Below are positions 44,786-54,109 of a stretch of DNA of 64,000 bases, piece by piece. Position 1 is the stretch's first letter, and each line of letters opens with the position of its first letter. A program made the position numbers and the translations under genes. The notes under the pieces were generated by a model, which did no database searches, had not been told where the DNA came from, and worked only from the letters and a program-made list of their open reading frames with translations. The stretch is taken from positions 124,001 through 188,000 of the forward strand of contig CBDICS010000096.1 in assembly GCA_965277415.1 (NCBI GenBank), in the 5' to 3' direction. The DNA comes from JAHDHW01 sp965277415 (GTDB lineage Bacteria; Bacteroidota; Bacteroidia; Chitinophagales; Saprospiraceae).

Positions 44786-45235
44786 TCAAAAGGTGAAATT
44801 TAAATTATAAGAATCCCCGTATATGGATTCATAGCGTATAAAAACTTTTACATGCTTTATTTCTCTACCCTTTAATTTTACCAAAAGGCGATTTTCTCCA
44901 GCCGAAATAACGGCATCCTCATTGAGTGTATAACCACCTATTCTAAGTTTGATGAGTCCAGATTCACGCAACAGTTCTTCAATATTAGAATAGGTTTTTC
45001 CATTATAAATAAAAGTTGCTTCTTTGATAATTGCAGGTCCTACACCTTTATTAATAATTTGAGCTTCCATGATAGAATCATTTTGTTCTATTGTTGAATT
45101 CAAAATAGGCTTTATGGAGAGTTTGTTATGGTTGTGTTGAATTTGGGTTTGAAATATTGATAAGGCAAAAGCCAGGACAGCTATTAAAATAACAGCGTAA
45201 TGAGATATGGTTTCTAATCTGGATTTTTTCATCAT
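44786..45235 (-). CDS. Small membrane-anchored protein (149 aa)
   Basis: MMKKSRLETISHY followed by one membrane helix (about 13-32, AVILIAVLAFALSIFQTQ) and an extracytoplasmic beta-domain with INKGVGPAIIKEATFIYNG and IKHVKVFIRYESIYGDSY. This layout matches a common family of uncharacterised Gram-negative proteins with an N-terminal anchor and a small Ig-like domain. No operon partner is evident: upstream lies a divergent pseudogene, downstream the 0.7-kb regulatory stretch. Confidence 0.75.
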   Translation of the reverse strand: MMKKSRLETISHYAVILIAVLAFALSIFQTQIQHNHNKLSIKPILNSTIEQNDSIMEAQIINKGVGPAIIKEATFIYNGKTYSNIEELLRESGLIKLRIGGYTLNEDAVISAGENRLLVKLKGREIKHVKVFIRYESIYGDSYNLNFTF

Positions 45236-45351
45236 GAAAAATAGTACATTATATAGAAAATCTCAAATTACTTTTGGTCGACTTTAGGGACGGGAAATAA
45301 ATAAGTAAAAGGTAAAGAGTCAACGATAATTAACTCAAATGCATAAAAAAC

Positions 45352-46081
45352 ATGATTTTGGCCAATAATAAAATTGTCATAATGAATGATGTAATTGGAA
45401 GAGAAAGAGAAATTCAGCAATTAGAAAGGATCGAACAAAGTAAAAAATCGGAATTTATTGCGGTTTATGGTAAACGGAGAGTAGGAAAAACTTTTCTAAT
45501 CAGAGAGTTTTTTAATTATACATGCGGAGCTGGAAGAAAGCGGTTTTATTACGCGGTATAATTTATTCAATGAAAAAAAGCACAGTAATATTTACCGCTT
45601 GTCAGATTTCTACAGCTTGTTTTATCTCAGGTTTATCAAAGAAAATAGAAATTTCAATGAAGGAATTTGGATCAATGCGATAGATTCCCCTTCCCAAAGA
45701 GCTTGGTCTGGTTATGCCTTCGAACAAGTTTGCATGGCACATATTCCTCAGATCAAAAAGGCTTTAGGCATTAGTGGCGTACTGAGTAATTCCGCATCCT
45801 GGAAAAGTAAGCAAATTGATGGTGGAGCGCAAATTGACTTAATCATTGACCGGCGAGATCAAGTGGTTAATTTATGCGAAGTAAAATACTCCCTTCATCC
45901 TTTTACCATCACAAAGTCCTATGCTGAGAACCTTAACAATAAAATAAGTACTTTCAGGACAGAAACTCGATCCAGAAAAACCTTATTCCTCACTATGATA
46001 AGCACACATGGCCTAGTAAAAAATATACACTCCTCTACATTGATTCAAAATGAAATAAGCATGGATGATTTATTTCAATAA
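45352..46081 (+). pseudogene. Deleted archaeal-type ATPase gene (ATP-bind/DUF234)
   Basis: The first 50-55 codons encode the N-terminus with Walker A: NDVIGREREIQQLERIEQ then YGKRRVGKTFLIREFF. At about 45518 the reading frame changes and the next frame gives LEESGFITRYNLFNEKKHSN and SDFYSLFYLRFIKENRNF, that is, the winged-helix end and the C-terminal DUF234 nuclease-like domain (GAQIDLIIDRRD, NLCEVKYS) up to 46081. The whole ATPase core between Walker A and the wing, roughly 250-300 residues, is missing. The join lies close to 45515-45523. The family is an AAA ATPase fused to a PD-(D/E)XK-like domain, often linked to mobile DNA or toxin systems. Not functional. Confidence 0.85.
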
Positions 46082-46328
46082 AAGCATACTTGGGATTCGA
46101 AACATTTCAGTAGCTAAATTTCACTGCTGTCCATCAAAACGATTCAAGCCACCTGCTTCAAAGACTGATACTGGTTTGCTCCTGCTTAATGCTCAATCTT
46201 TATCTGGTCATTGGCAGCATCACTAATATAATCATTGAACGTAGAGTAAGACTTTCACGCCCTATTAAGGCTATAATTTTCACTAAGTTATTTGAAATAA
46301 ACTAACTTTACATTGAAGTTATTTAAAA

Positions 46329-47738
46329 ATGAATTGTTTCCACATCATTATGAAAGGAAAAAGGAAATTTTTGGTTGGTATTATCCTAGGTACTTTATTT
46401 GGTTGGTTCGCAGCTTTTTTTTACTCACCAATAAGCTTCAATAAAGTTTCCTTTTTGCTAGGTTTTATCGGTGGCCTGATATTCATTTCATTTGGCATAG
46501 CTCTATTAATCCTCTGGAATAAACAATCTTCTCAAGTCAACTTGAAGAGCAAGAAACTGACAATAAAAAACTTCTTAAATTCCAATAGACTTAAGCTTTT
46601 CAATGGAATATTAAGCTCTATTTTAGTTGCTTTTGTAGGCATAGTTGGTAGTTTTTTAATTCTCAAACAAAATACGTTAGTTCACAATCAAACAGCGTTT
46701 CAAAATAAGAGTATTAAGCAACAATCTATGTTGGTTGAATCTGTAAGGCAAGGTAATTTAGTTTTTTTAATGCGTAATATTTTGGATAAAGTAGATGATG
46801 AATTAAAGCAAAATCCAAAGAGGGTACTAAGTGATGAAACCATTGCAAGGATAGCCGCTTTAAGTTATTCTTTTAAACCGTATCAGTATATAGAAGGTGA
46901 TAGCCTATCCGAGAAAAAATTTAGTCCAGAAAGAGGCCAACTATTATTAACCTTATCTAAAATGAATATCGCTGATAGTTCTTTTGAAAAAATAATATTT
47001 AAAACACCTTTTTCAAATGTAGATTTAAGTGGAGCCAATTTAAGAAATGCCAATTTGCAGGAGATAGACTTTAGGGAAGCCAATTTAAGTGAAGCAGATT
47101 TGAGAAATGTCAATTTGCAGAAAGCAGAAATGGTAGAATCTAATTTATGGGGAGCCAATTTAAGAAACGCTAATTTAAGTGGTGCGAGCTTAAAAAAGGC
47201 TAATTTGAAATGGGCGGACTTGAAGGGTTCACAGTTAGAAGGAACTAATTTGGATGGTGCAGATCTGTCTTATGCAAAGTTGAGTACAGCAGATTTGAGT
47301 GAAGTCAAGTTGCAATATGCAACATTAAACGGAGCGTCTTTAAATGAAGTCAATTTGGAAGGTGTAAAACTATTTGCGACCGTTTTTAGTAAGGCTAATT
47401 TGCAAGGGTCTAATTTGAAAAAGACGGATTTGAGGTGGGCAGATTTGAGTGAGGCTAATTTGAAAAAGACCAATTTGAGTAAGGCCAATTTGAGAAGGGC
47501 AAATCTAAGTCATGCAGACTTAAGTGGCGCAGACTTAAGTGGTGCAAACCTTGGTGTAGTAAATTTGAGCGGAGCAGAGCTGCATAGAGTGACTATTGAA
47601 GAGGAAAATTGGTTCGAAAAATTAAAGGAATGGGAAGTTATTGGAGTAGAAAAAATTAAAAGTAAATACAAAATCATTAAAGATAAATCTGGCAATTTTA
47701 ATTACTATTTAGAAAAGATTAACGAAACACATAATTGA
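46329..47738 (+). CDS. Membrane-anchored pentapeptide-repeat protein
   Basis: 469 aa. Two N-terminal membrane helices (about 14-35 and 41-60) and a third (about 94-113, ILSSILVAFVGIVGSFLIL), a helical linker, then about 38 pentapeptide repeats of the A(D/N)LXX type (about 225-420, such as ANLRNANLQEIDFREANLSE), forming a right-handed quadrilateral beta-helix. A short C-terminal tail follows. ATG at 46350 (MKGKRKFL) is an alternative start. The repeat domain would lie in the cytoplasm or periplasm depending on helix number (three helices favour one side only). Family members act as scaffolds; no specific role is visible. Confidence 0.88.
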   Translation: MNCFHIIMKGKRKFLVGIILGTLFGWFAAFFYSPISFNKVSFLLGFIGGLIFISFGIALLILWNKQSSQVNLKSKKLTIKNFLNSNRLKLFNGILSSILVAFVGIVGSFLILKQNTLVHNQTAFQNKSIKQQSMLVESVRQGNLVFLMRNILDKVDDELKQNPKRVLSDETIARIAALSYSFKPYQYIEGDSLSEKKFSPERGQLLLTLSKMNIADSSFEKIIFKTPFSNVDLSGANLRNANLQEIDFREANLSEADLRNVNLQKAEMVESNLWGANLRNANLSGASLKKANLKWADLKGSQLEGTNLDGADLSYAKLSTADLSEVKLQYATLNGASLNEVNLEGVKLFATVFSKANLQGSNLKKTDLRWADLSEANLKKTNLSKANLRRANLSHADLSGADLSGANLGVVNLSGAELHRVTIEEENWFEKLKEWEVIGVEKIKSKYKIIKDKSGNFNYYLEKINETHN

Positions 47739-47759
47739 TTTGATGTATTAATTATTCAT

Positions 47760-48713
47760 TTAATAGTTATCGGTCATAACTCTATTAAGTTTACTTGAAA
47801 ATGTTACCACAACTTGATCTTTCGCTCTAAAAGGTTTAAAACCAATTTGTAAAGCCCAGCTACAATAAGCTTGTAAATCATTAAGGTAATTAGCTAATAA
47901 TTCAGGTGTCCAGTATGTTTTTAGACTAATACTATATTTCGATTTAAGTTGTTTACCTAACTCTTGCCCCCATTCATTATTAATCATATCTACATAATTA
48001 TCCGTTGGCCCTTTTTCAAGATCCATAATTTGGTCTTTAGTAAACTCTCCAGTTATCAATTCCGGCATATTACCGCGTTCGTGTACATCAGCAATAAAAT
48101 CAGCAAATTTTTCAGAAAAGATAGAAGTCATAAATGCCTGACCAGTAATATGATTAAAAGTATTTAGATAGCCTTTTTCTGAGAGGTCTTCTGCATTTAT
48201 TTCCGCTAAGTCATCATCAATTATATTATACAATATTGCTTCTGCTAGATCATAAAAAGCTACATCACCCTCTCCAAATATAATACTTCTTCTTCTTGCC
48301 AAATTAAAAACACTTAACAAATCTTTTTTATGGAGAATCAAATACGGAGAATTTAAACCTAACCATGCCTTGTCCCAAAAACGACCGTTCAACGCATTTT
48401 GCATATCAATATCGCTGATACCTGATTTCAGAATACTCGTTACAACCCGACCATTGCTAAAGTGTCTTAAACGAACCTTTGGTTTTATAAATCTAACATA
48501 ATTGGAATTCGGTATGGCTTTAAAATATTCAATATGAACTACCTTTTTTAATTCTTCAAAAGATTTAAATCTAGTAGCAAGCAAAGCCCCTCTTATTGTT
48601 GTAAAAGGAGGTTCCATTGTAGATAAGTTAATAGTATTCATATCATTTGACGACTCGATGCAGCCAAAAGTAGAGACGAATAAGAACAACAAGAAATACT
48701 TGAACGTATTCAT
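47760..48713 (-). CDS. Putative lipoprotein of unknown function
   Basis: From ATG at 48713 the protein is 317 aa with a lipoprotein signal MNTFKYFLLFLFVSTFGC, lipobox STFGC, mature N-terminus CIESSND. A longer frame to a TTG at 48806 would put 31 unlikely residues before the signal and is rejected. The body is helical with motifs HILHKK/LARRRSIIFGEGDV and SEKFADFIADVHERGNMPEL and no recognised family. It follows the BNR-repeat gene on the same strand with about 90 bases between. Convergent with the pentapeptide gene. Likely attached to the outer membrane inner leaflet or surface. Confidence 0.7.
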   Translation of the reverse strand: MNTFKYFLLFLFVSTFGCIESSNDMNTINLSTMEPPFTTIRGALLATRFKSFEELKKVVHIEYFKAIPNSNYVRFIKPKVRLRHFSNGRVVTSILKSGISDIDMQNALNGRFWDKAWLGLNSPYLILHKKDLLSVFNLARRRSIIFGEGDVAFYDLAEAILYNIIDDDLAEINAEDLSEKGYLNTFNHITGQAFMTSIFSEKFADFIADVHERGNMPELITGEFTKDQIMDLEKGPTDNYVDMINNEWGQELGKQLKSKYSISLKTYWTPELLANYLNDLQAYCSWALQIGFKPFRAKDQVVVTFSSKLNRVMTDNY

Positions 48714-48802
48714 AACAAACTTAAGTAATGGAAAATCTTCCAAAAGAATAATTGTTCTTTGAATAAAGGATTTGTTAAAGTAATTTAATAAATAGAAATT
48801 GT

Positions 48803-51800
48803 TCAAAACTCACCTTCCATCCAGGGCCCACCTGCGTTTACTAAATCCTTCGCCAAATCCGATAGCATTTCTTGACTTTTCTTTAAATCAGTTTGGATAG
48901 CATTCATTTGTTTATTGATGATGTCCAATCCATTTTTATGATTTGTGGTAGGTCCATAGGTGGAATTACCAATGCCAATGCTTAAGGTAAATAACCGAGC
49001 TCCGATGGTTGGTTTTGTTTTTTCACCGGGTTGCATTTTTGATTTATTACCGCTTAGGTTTTGATCAATTTTTAGTAAGTCCATACGAATGCGGTGAAGT
49101 CGGTTATCAAAATCAGCAGCAGCGGCACGAGTTTGATCTAAAACCTTTTTCATCCGCTTGACTTTTGTAAGCGAATTATTCAAGGACACCTGAAGGGCAG
49201 AATGAGAACGTACTGCGTCTTCATAAGATCGCCAAAAGGCGAGCACTTCTTCCATTGGCTTCCCTTCCAAAGCACCTTTCCGCAAAGGAACAACGTCAAA
49301 AGATTGTGGCTTCGACAGTTCTGTAATTTTACCATCTACTTGTTGGAAAAGGGAAACAGAATATTTCCCTGGTGCAGCCATCATACCTTTCGGAGGCCCT
49401 CCCCACATTGGCGGTGGCGGTTCTTTCATCGAAATGGCATCTGGTGCCGGATACCTCAAATCCCAGGCAACTCTATGAAATCCTTTTTTGATCGAAGCCT
49501 CTACTCTGCGAATAATATTGCCTTGATTATCTTTAACACTTAACCATACTTTTGGCTTATCTTCCATCCGTTCTGCTTCCAATGCTTCCCATCCAGGGAA
49601 CTCGACGTCTCCTTTCTTCTCTTTCTCTTGCCGGATTTGTTTTTTCGATTTTAAATCATCTTTTAAATAATAAGTAAACACAGCTCCGAAGGGAGGATTT
49701 GGCGCAACAAAATGGTCTGCTCCCTGATCGCCTTTTATACCATCAAACCCCAAATGAGAACGAGGAATATACCACCAAGCTTTTCGGGTAGAAAATAAAG
49801 TAGCTTCTTGTTTAAGTGTTTCATCATTTACTTCACGCAACACACTATAATCATCAAAAATATAAAAACTTCGGCCAAAGGATGCGCCTACCAAATCATT
49901 CTCCTGACGTTGGATGGCTAAGTCTCTAAACGAAATATTCGGTACACCTCCCTTTAGTTTTGTCCATCGCTGACCACCATTTGGTGAAAAATAAATTCCA
50001 AACTCTGTCCCAGCAAACAATAGGTCTTTTTTTACATGATCCTGTACGATTCGCCAAACCAAAGTACGCTTAGGTAAATTATTCTGGATCGCTTTCCATG
50101 TTTTTCCACGGTCAGTACTTTTTAAAATATAAGGTTTGTATTCACCATATTTGTGATTATCCATAGTGAGATAAACCGTATTAGCATCAAATAAATCTGC
50201 TTTAACATCATTGATATAAGGTACCTTAGGCATTCCTGGTATCTTCCCAATTTCAACTCTATGCCAGTTTTTTCCATAATCTTCCGTTATTTGAATCAAG
50301 CCATCATCTGTTCCGATATAAATTAATCCTTCTTGTTTAGGCGATTCTGCGATAGAAGTTATCGTATTGTAATTAGACATGGCAGAGAGATCCCAGGCAT
50401 TATCCCAGCTTTGGACTTTCCCCATAATCGGTAAGGTTAAACGGTTTTGATCGCGCGTTAAATCCCCGGAAAGACTTCTCCAATCATCCCCGCGATTATC
50501 TGACACCCATAATCTCTGTGAGGCGAAAAATATTCGACTTGGCGAATGTGGACTTACTAAAATAGGCGCATCCCAATTGAAACGCTCATAATCTTCATCC
50601 GCTCCGGGTTGGGGTTGAATATCCATAGTCTCTCCGGTGATTAAATCAATTCGAGCCAAAGTTCCTTCCTGTCTTTGCCCGTACATAATATTCGGGTTGC
50701 CCGGTTCAGTAGCAGGTTGATGTCCATCCCAGTTGAGCACGACCCGCCAATCGGAATTTTGAATTCCATGAAGGTTGTCCGTTCTGGAAGGGCCGCCTTC
50801 AGTGCTATTATCTTGTGTACCGCCGTAAATATTATAGAAAGGTTCTGAATCATCGAGAGCAACTTTATAAAATTGGGTCAAAGGAAGATTACCCATAAAG
50901 CGCCAATTTTTTGCCAAGTCAAAACTTTCATAAACACCGCCGTCTGTCCCCACTAGTAAATAATCAGGATCGTCCTTTCGAAAAGCTATAGCATGATTAT
51001 CAGAGTGTTTATACTTCTCTGTCATTCGGCGAAACGTTTTCCCTCCATCATCAGAAATCTGAATCCGTACATCGACCAAATACAGTCGATCAAATTGATG
51101 CGGAGAGGCGTATAATTCTTGATAATAATGTGGGCCTGTAGCACCAGAAACAGCGTCCGACATTTTTGTCCAGGTCGCGCCTCGGTTAGCTGATCTATAA
51201 ACAGCTCCTTTCCTCCTATCCAACTCAATAGCAGCGTATAATACATCCGGTTGTTGGGGAGAAATAGCGAGGCCGATTTTTCCCATATTTGATTTTGGCA
51301 AACCGCTCGTTAATTTTTTCCAAGATTCGCCGCCATCCTCACTGGCATACAAAGCCGTACCTGGTCCACCACCCATATAGGCAGCGACCGTTCGATGTCG
51401 ATCCCAGGTAGCGGCGTATAATCGGTCAGGGTTACGAGGGTCGATCAAGATATCAGTGACGCCTGTCCACTCGGAATTCCCTAATGTTCTTTTCCAGCTT
51501 TTTCCACCATCAGTAGACTTGTAAAGTCCTCTTTCACCACCTTTTGACCAAAGCGGTCCTTGTGAAGCCACCCATATCACAGCAGGATTATCCGGATGAA
51601 CAATTATTTTAGAAATATGCTCAGATTGTTTTAATCCCATATTTTTCCAGGTCGCTCCACCATCACCACTTCTATACACTCCATCGCCAAAAGATAAATG
51701 CCGTCCTCCAACATTCTCTCCTGTACCTACCCAAATGACACTCGGGTTGTTTGAGTCAATCGTCACGCAACCTGTAGCAAAAGAACCTTGCTTATCAAAG

Positions 51801-52054
51801 ATAGGTGTCCAGGTAACTCCGGCATTCTTGGTTTTCCACACTCCACCAGAAGCAACAGCGATATACCAAATATTATCATCTTGGGGATGAATGGCAATAT
51901 CAGAAATTCGGCCGGACATAAATGCTGGGCCTATACTCCGAAGTTTTAAGCCTGCAAAATTTTCATCTGACCAAGGGGCGTGCTTTTTTGTTTGAGAAAA
52001 TAAAGTAGTGCTTAAAAAAAGGAATAGGAAGAAAGTGAGGAGGTAGGTTCTCAT
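48803..52054 (-). CDS. Secreted VPS10/sortilin-like BNR-repeat protein
   Basis: About 1083 aa from the ATG at 52054 (MRTYLLTFFLFLFLSTTLFSQ, signal peptide); a longer frame to 52105 adds residues without signal character. Residues 30-720 hold more than ten BNR/Asp-box units (SGDGGATWKNM, STDGGKSWKR, SEDGGESWKK, STDRGKTWKA, SPNGGQRWTKL) that form two beta-propellers, as in sortilin/VPS10 and related bacterial proteins annotated as glycosyl hydrolases. A Gly/Pro-rich segment (MKEPPPPMWGGPP) and a C-terminal helical part follow. No catalytic sialidase residues can be assigned. Such proteins are abundant in Bacteroidota and may process or bind peptides; function uncertain. Confidence 0.88.
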   Translation of the reverse strand: MRTYLLTFFLFLFLSTTLFSQTKKHAPWSDENFAGLKLRSIGPAFMSGRISDIAIHPQDDNIWYIAVASGGVWKTKNAGVTWTPIFDKQGSFATGCVTIDSNNPSVIWVGTGENVGGRHLSFGDGVYRSGDGGATWKNMGLKQSEHISKIIVHPDNPAVIWVASQGPLWSKGGERGLYKSTDGGKSWKRTLGNSEWTGVTDILIDPRNPDRLYAATWDRHRTVAAYMGGGPGTALYASEDGGESWKKLTSGLPKSNMGKIGLAISPQQPDVLYAAIELDRRKGAVYRSANRGATWTKMSDAVSGATGPHYYQELYASPHQFDRLYLVDVRIQISDDGGKTFRRMTEKYKHSDNHAIAFRKDDPDYLLVGTDGGVYESFDLAKNWRFMGNLPLTQFYKVALDDSEPFYNIYGGTQDNSTEGGPSRTDNLHGIQNSDWRVVLNWDGHQPATEPGNPNIMYGQRQEGTLARIDLITGETMDIQPQPGADEDYERFNWDAPILVSPHSPSRIFFASQRLWVSDNRGDDWRSLSGDLTRDQNRLTLPIMGKVQSWDNAWDLSAMSNYNTITSIAESPKQEGLIYIGTDDGLIQITEDYGKNWHRVEIGKIPGMPKVPYINDVKADLFDANTVYLTMDNHKYGEYKPYILKSTDRGKTWKAIQNNLPKRTLVWRIVQDHVKKDLLFAGTEFGIYFSPNGGQRWTKLKGGVPNISFRDLAIQRQENDLVGASFGRSFYIFDDYSVLREVNDETLKQEATLFSTRKAWWYIPRSHLGFDGIKGDQGADHFVAPNPPFGAVFTYYLKDDLKSKKQIRQEKEKKGDVEFPGWEALEAERMEDKPKVWLSVKDNQGNIIRRVEASIKKGFHRVAWDLRYPAPDAISMKEPPPPMWGGPPKGMMAAPGKYSVSLFQQVDGKITELSKPQSFDVVPLRKGALEGKPMEEVLAFWRSYEDAVRSHSALQVSLNNSLTKVKRMKKVLDQTRAAAADFDNRLHRIRMDLLKIDQNLSGNKSKMQPGEKTKPTIGARLFTLSIGIGNSTYGPTTNHKNGLDIINKQMNAIQTDLKKSQEMLSDLAKDLVNAGGPWMEGEF

Positions 52055-52434
52055 GGTTTTGCTTTTATAAATATGAGTTAAGAGATTGTCTCCATTTTGA
52101 AACAAATCGAAGAGTAAAATAAGAATTTTTATTTTAATCCTCTAAAGTATTTCAACAAGCCTCATGGCGATTGCAAGAACGGTATTTTAAACTGGTGTTG
52201 TAGTGATCAGTCCTATGGACTGTGTGATTTGGTGATCGCTTCGCTTGTGAAAGCCTACTTTGGGCAATCTTCAAAAATTTTAATCATTTATTTTCACTCA
52301 ATTCATATTTGATAGATAAACTTGCGATTGCCATACAACAAGCCTCTTTTCATTTTTGCTTATTAAACAATTGGCATTACCTTTTTTGCCTTCCGAAAAG
52401 CATCGGTAGTCGAAAATTGAATGATTATCAGTTA
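52055..52434. other. Intergenic stretch, no gene seen
   Basis: Upstream of the BNR-repeat gene. It contains the short dyad CAGTCCTATGGACTG near 52207 and no open frame with protein-like composition. No -7 consensus was recognised. Confidence 0.35.
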
Positions 52435-52542
52435 AGAGCATGTTTAAATTTCATACTTTGACCTACAAATGCCCATTACAAGAATCTGATGAAGCTTATA
52501 CTGTACATTTTCGGTTTCAAAAACGAATTTTAAACATGCTCT
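52435..52542. repeat. MITE-like element with 14-bp inverted ends
   Basis: 108 bp bounded by AGAGCATGTTTAAA (52435-52448) and its exact reverse complement TTTAAACATGCTCT (52529-52542); pairing continues with 16 of 18 positions. The interior has no coding capacity. No convincing target duplication is visible (TTA left, AAA right), so it could alternatively be a large hairpin. No autonomous parent element with these ends is in the window. Confidence 0.5.
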
Positions 52543-52718
52543 AAATAAAAAAACTAAACCTCCATATTTTTTATAAAATACTTCCTATCGAAAAAGTTTT
52601 ATAATGAAGTGGTTCAATGACAATAGTAATATCTATCTTTTCATTGTATGAGTCTTTGTTAATCCTGTATAGATGAATCATCATCAGTCAGGTTGCTACA
52701 TCCGTATTTTTAGCCTAT

Positions 52719-52751
52719 AAAAAAGGGCGGCTCCACTCCCTGGAACCGCCC
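52719..52751 (-). terminator. Rho-independent terminator of T9SS gene
   Basis: GC-rich stem GGGCGGCTCCA (52725-52735) against TGGAACCGCCC (52741-52751), one G-U/mismatch, 5-base loop, followed on the minus strand by TTTTTT (52724-52719). It lies 47 bases after the stop of the 52799-53974 gene. Confidence 0.88.
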
Positions 52752-52798
52752 AACTTTACAATAAAAAAATAGACATTGTCTTTATGTCCCAAAGACCA

Positions 52799-53974
52799 TT
52801 AATCCCCGCTGACCACCAGCCGCTTGGTGATAACCTGATTACTCAGACTCAAGCGAATGAAATATACCTGACTCTGATTTTCATCAAAACGAAAATCAAT
52901 CCCGTTCCAACCTGAGTTGAGCTTATGAAATTGCTTCGAATACTGGCGGCCACTTAAGTCATAGACTTCTATCAAGACTTCCTCTTCTTTTGGCGACCAA
53001 AGTTTCAGACTCGTTGATCCGGTATTCGTCGGATTCGGAAATAAGTTTTCTACTATCAAAGCTTCTCCTTTGAACTCTACTACCCGCACTTCTGCATATT
53101 CGTAATTTCCATCAAAATCTATCTGTTTTAGGCGATAATAATTCTTGCCGAACTTGGGCGTTTTATCATAGTAAGTATAATTTTCCATCCAGTCTGTATC
53201 TCCTTTTCCTTGTACAAAATCTATGGGAATCCACTCATCTGATCCTTCCAAACGCTGGATCATAAAACCCTCGTTATTGATTTCGCTCGCTGTTGACCAA
53301 TCGAGGCGAGAGTATAAACCTGCTGCCTGGGCAGTAAAGGAGGTAAGCTCCACCGGTAGGTTTACATCTGCCCCAGTACAATCATAGGTGTCATTGGTAA
53401 TCTGTATCCCCGGACTGTTGAAACAATCGTCTGTAGCGCAGCCACCTCCTGTCGAGCCACAAGCCGTAAAGGTCTGATCTACAAATAGGGCATCTGACTC
53501 ATAACAGATATCAGCTGCTTGATTTACATCCGTGTATTCTATCCGAATATGAAATAGGGCCGCTGTGGTAGCTGTTACATTATTCACTGCAAGGCACTCT
53601 CCCGAAAAAGCCTGCTGCCAACTAAAAGCTACACGCGAAGTGGTATTGTCGTTCGTTATAAAACTATCATAAAAGGGAAATAGGCCAGCAACCATTTCCC
53701 CCAGAATATGGGTACCATTTGGAGCGGTAATCGTAATCCGGTCATTGGCTTGGATATTCGTACCAAAAGCGGCCGTATTATAATTGAAATACAAAAGCCC
53801 AGAGCCTAGTTTAAAACCGGCTGCACTCTCAATCATAATATCCGCCTCGTAATAATCATTGCCTGCTTCGTTGGTGTTTTGCGCATTGGCAAAAGTATAG
53901 GTCACATCCTGAGCCTGTACTGTGGCAACAAGGAATAAAAAACTCAGAATTTTAAGTAATTGATTTTTCTTCAT
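52799..53974 (-). CDS. T9SS-sorted cohesin-like surface protein
   Basis: 391 aa. Signal peptide (1-21, VATVQAQ). Residues 25-185 look like a carbohydrate-binding or cohesin-like beta-sandwich (GSGLLYFNYNTAAFGTNI, ALFHIRIEYTDVNQAADI) with a Cys-rich end (CGSTGGGCATDDC). An Fn-like segment follows (LTSFTAQAAGLYSRLDWSTA), then a type A sorting domain (NLFPNPTNTGSTSLKLWSP to TKRLVVSGD). Last gene of the fibre cassette on this strand, 135 bases after the 495-aa gene, and ended by a strong terminator. Since the 495-aa protein has dockerin-like repeats, this sandwich could be its partner; that is inference. Confidence 0.85.
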   Translation of the reverse strand: MKKNQLLKILSFLFLVATVQAQDVTYTFANAQNTNEAGNDYYEADIMIESAAGFKLGSGLLYFNYNTAAFGTNIQANDRITITAPNGTHILGEMVAGLFPFYDSFITNDNTTSRVAFSWQQAFSGECLAVNNVTATTAALFHIRIEYTDVNQAADICYESDALFVDQTFTACGSTGGGCATDDCFNSPGIQITNDTYDCTGADVNLPVELTSFTAQAAGLYSRLDWSTASEINNEGFMIQRLEGSDEWIPIDFVQGKGDTDWMENYTYYDKTPKFGKNYYRLKQIDFDGNYEYAEVRVVEFKGEALIVENLFPNPTNTGSTSLKLWSPKEEEVLIEVYDLSGRQYSKQFHKLNSGWNGIDFRFDENQSQVYFIRLSLSNQVITKRLVVSGD

Positions 53975-54109
53975 GCTATTTTTTTATACGATTATTGGAG
54001 GTTTATTTTCTTTTTGAACATAATTATACCAGGGCAGCCATGGGCTACTTCTCCTTTTAACTATACCTTTTTTGGCTTATGAAATACAGAATAATGACTG
54101 TTCAATATG

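Noticed and set aside
46883..47488. Leu/Lys/Ser-rich frames antisense to the pentapeptide repeats
   Set aside because: They mirror the repeat periodicity of the sense gene and are not independent genes.
47010..47580. CRISPR-like or tandem DNA repeat
   Set aside because: The periodicity is 15 bases and is explained by pentapeptide codons; there are no spacers.
48714..48806. Extended N-terminus of the lipoprotein gene overlapping the BNR gene stop
   Set aside because: It would start with TTG and put 31 residues before a perfect lipoprotein signal; the ATG at 48713 is better.
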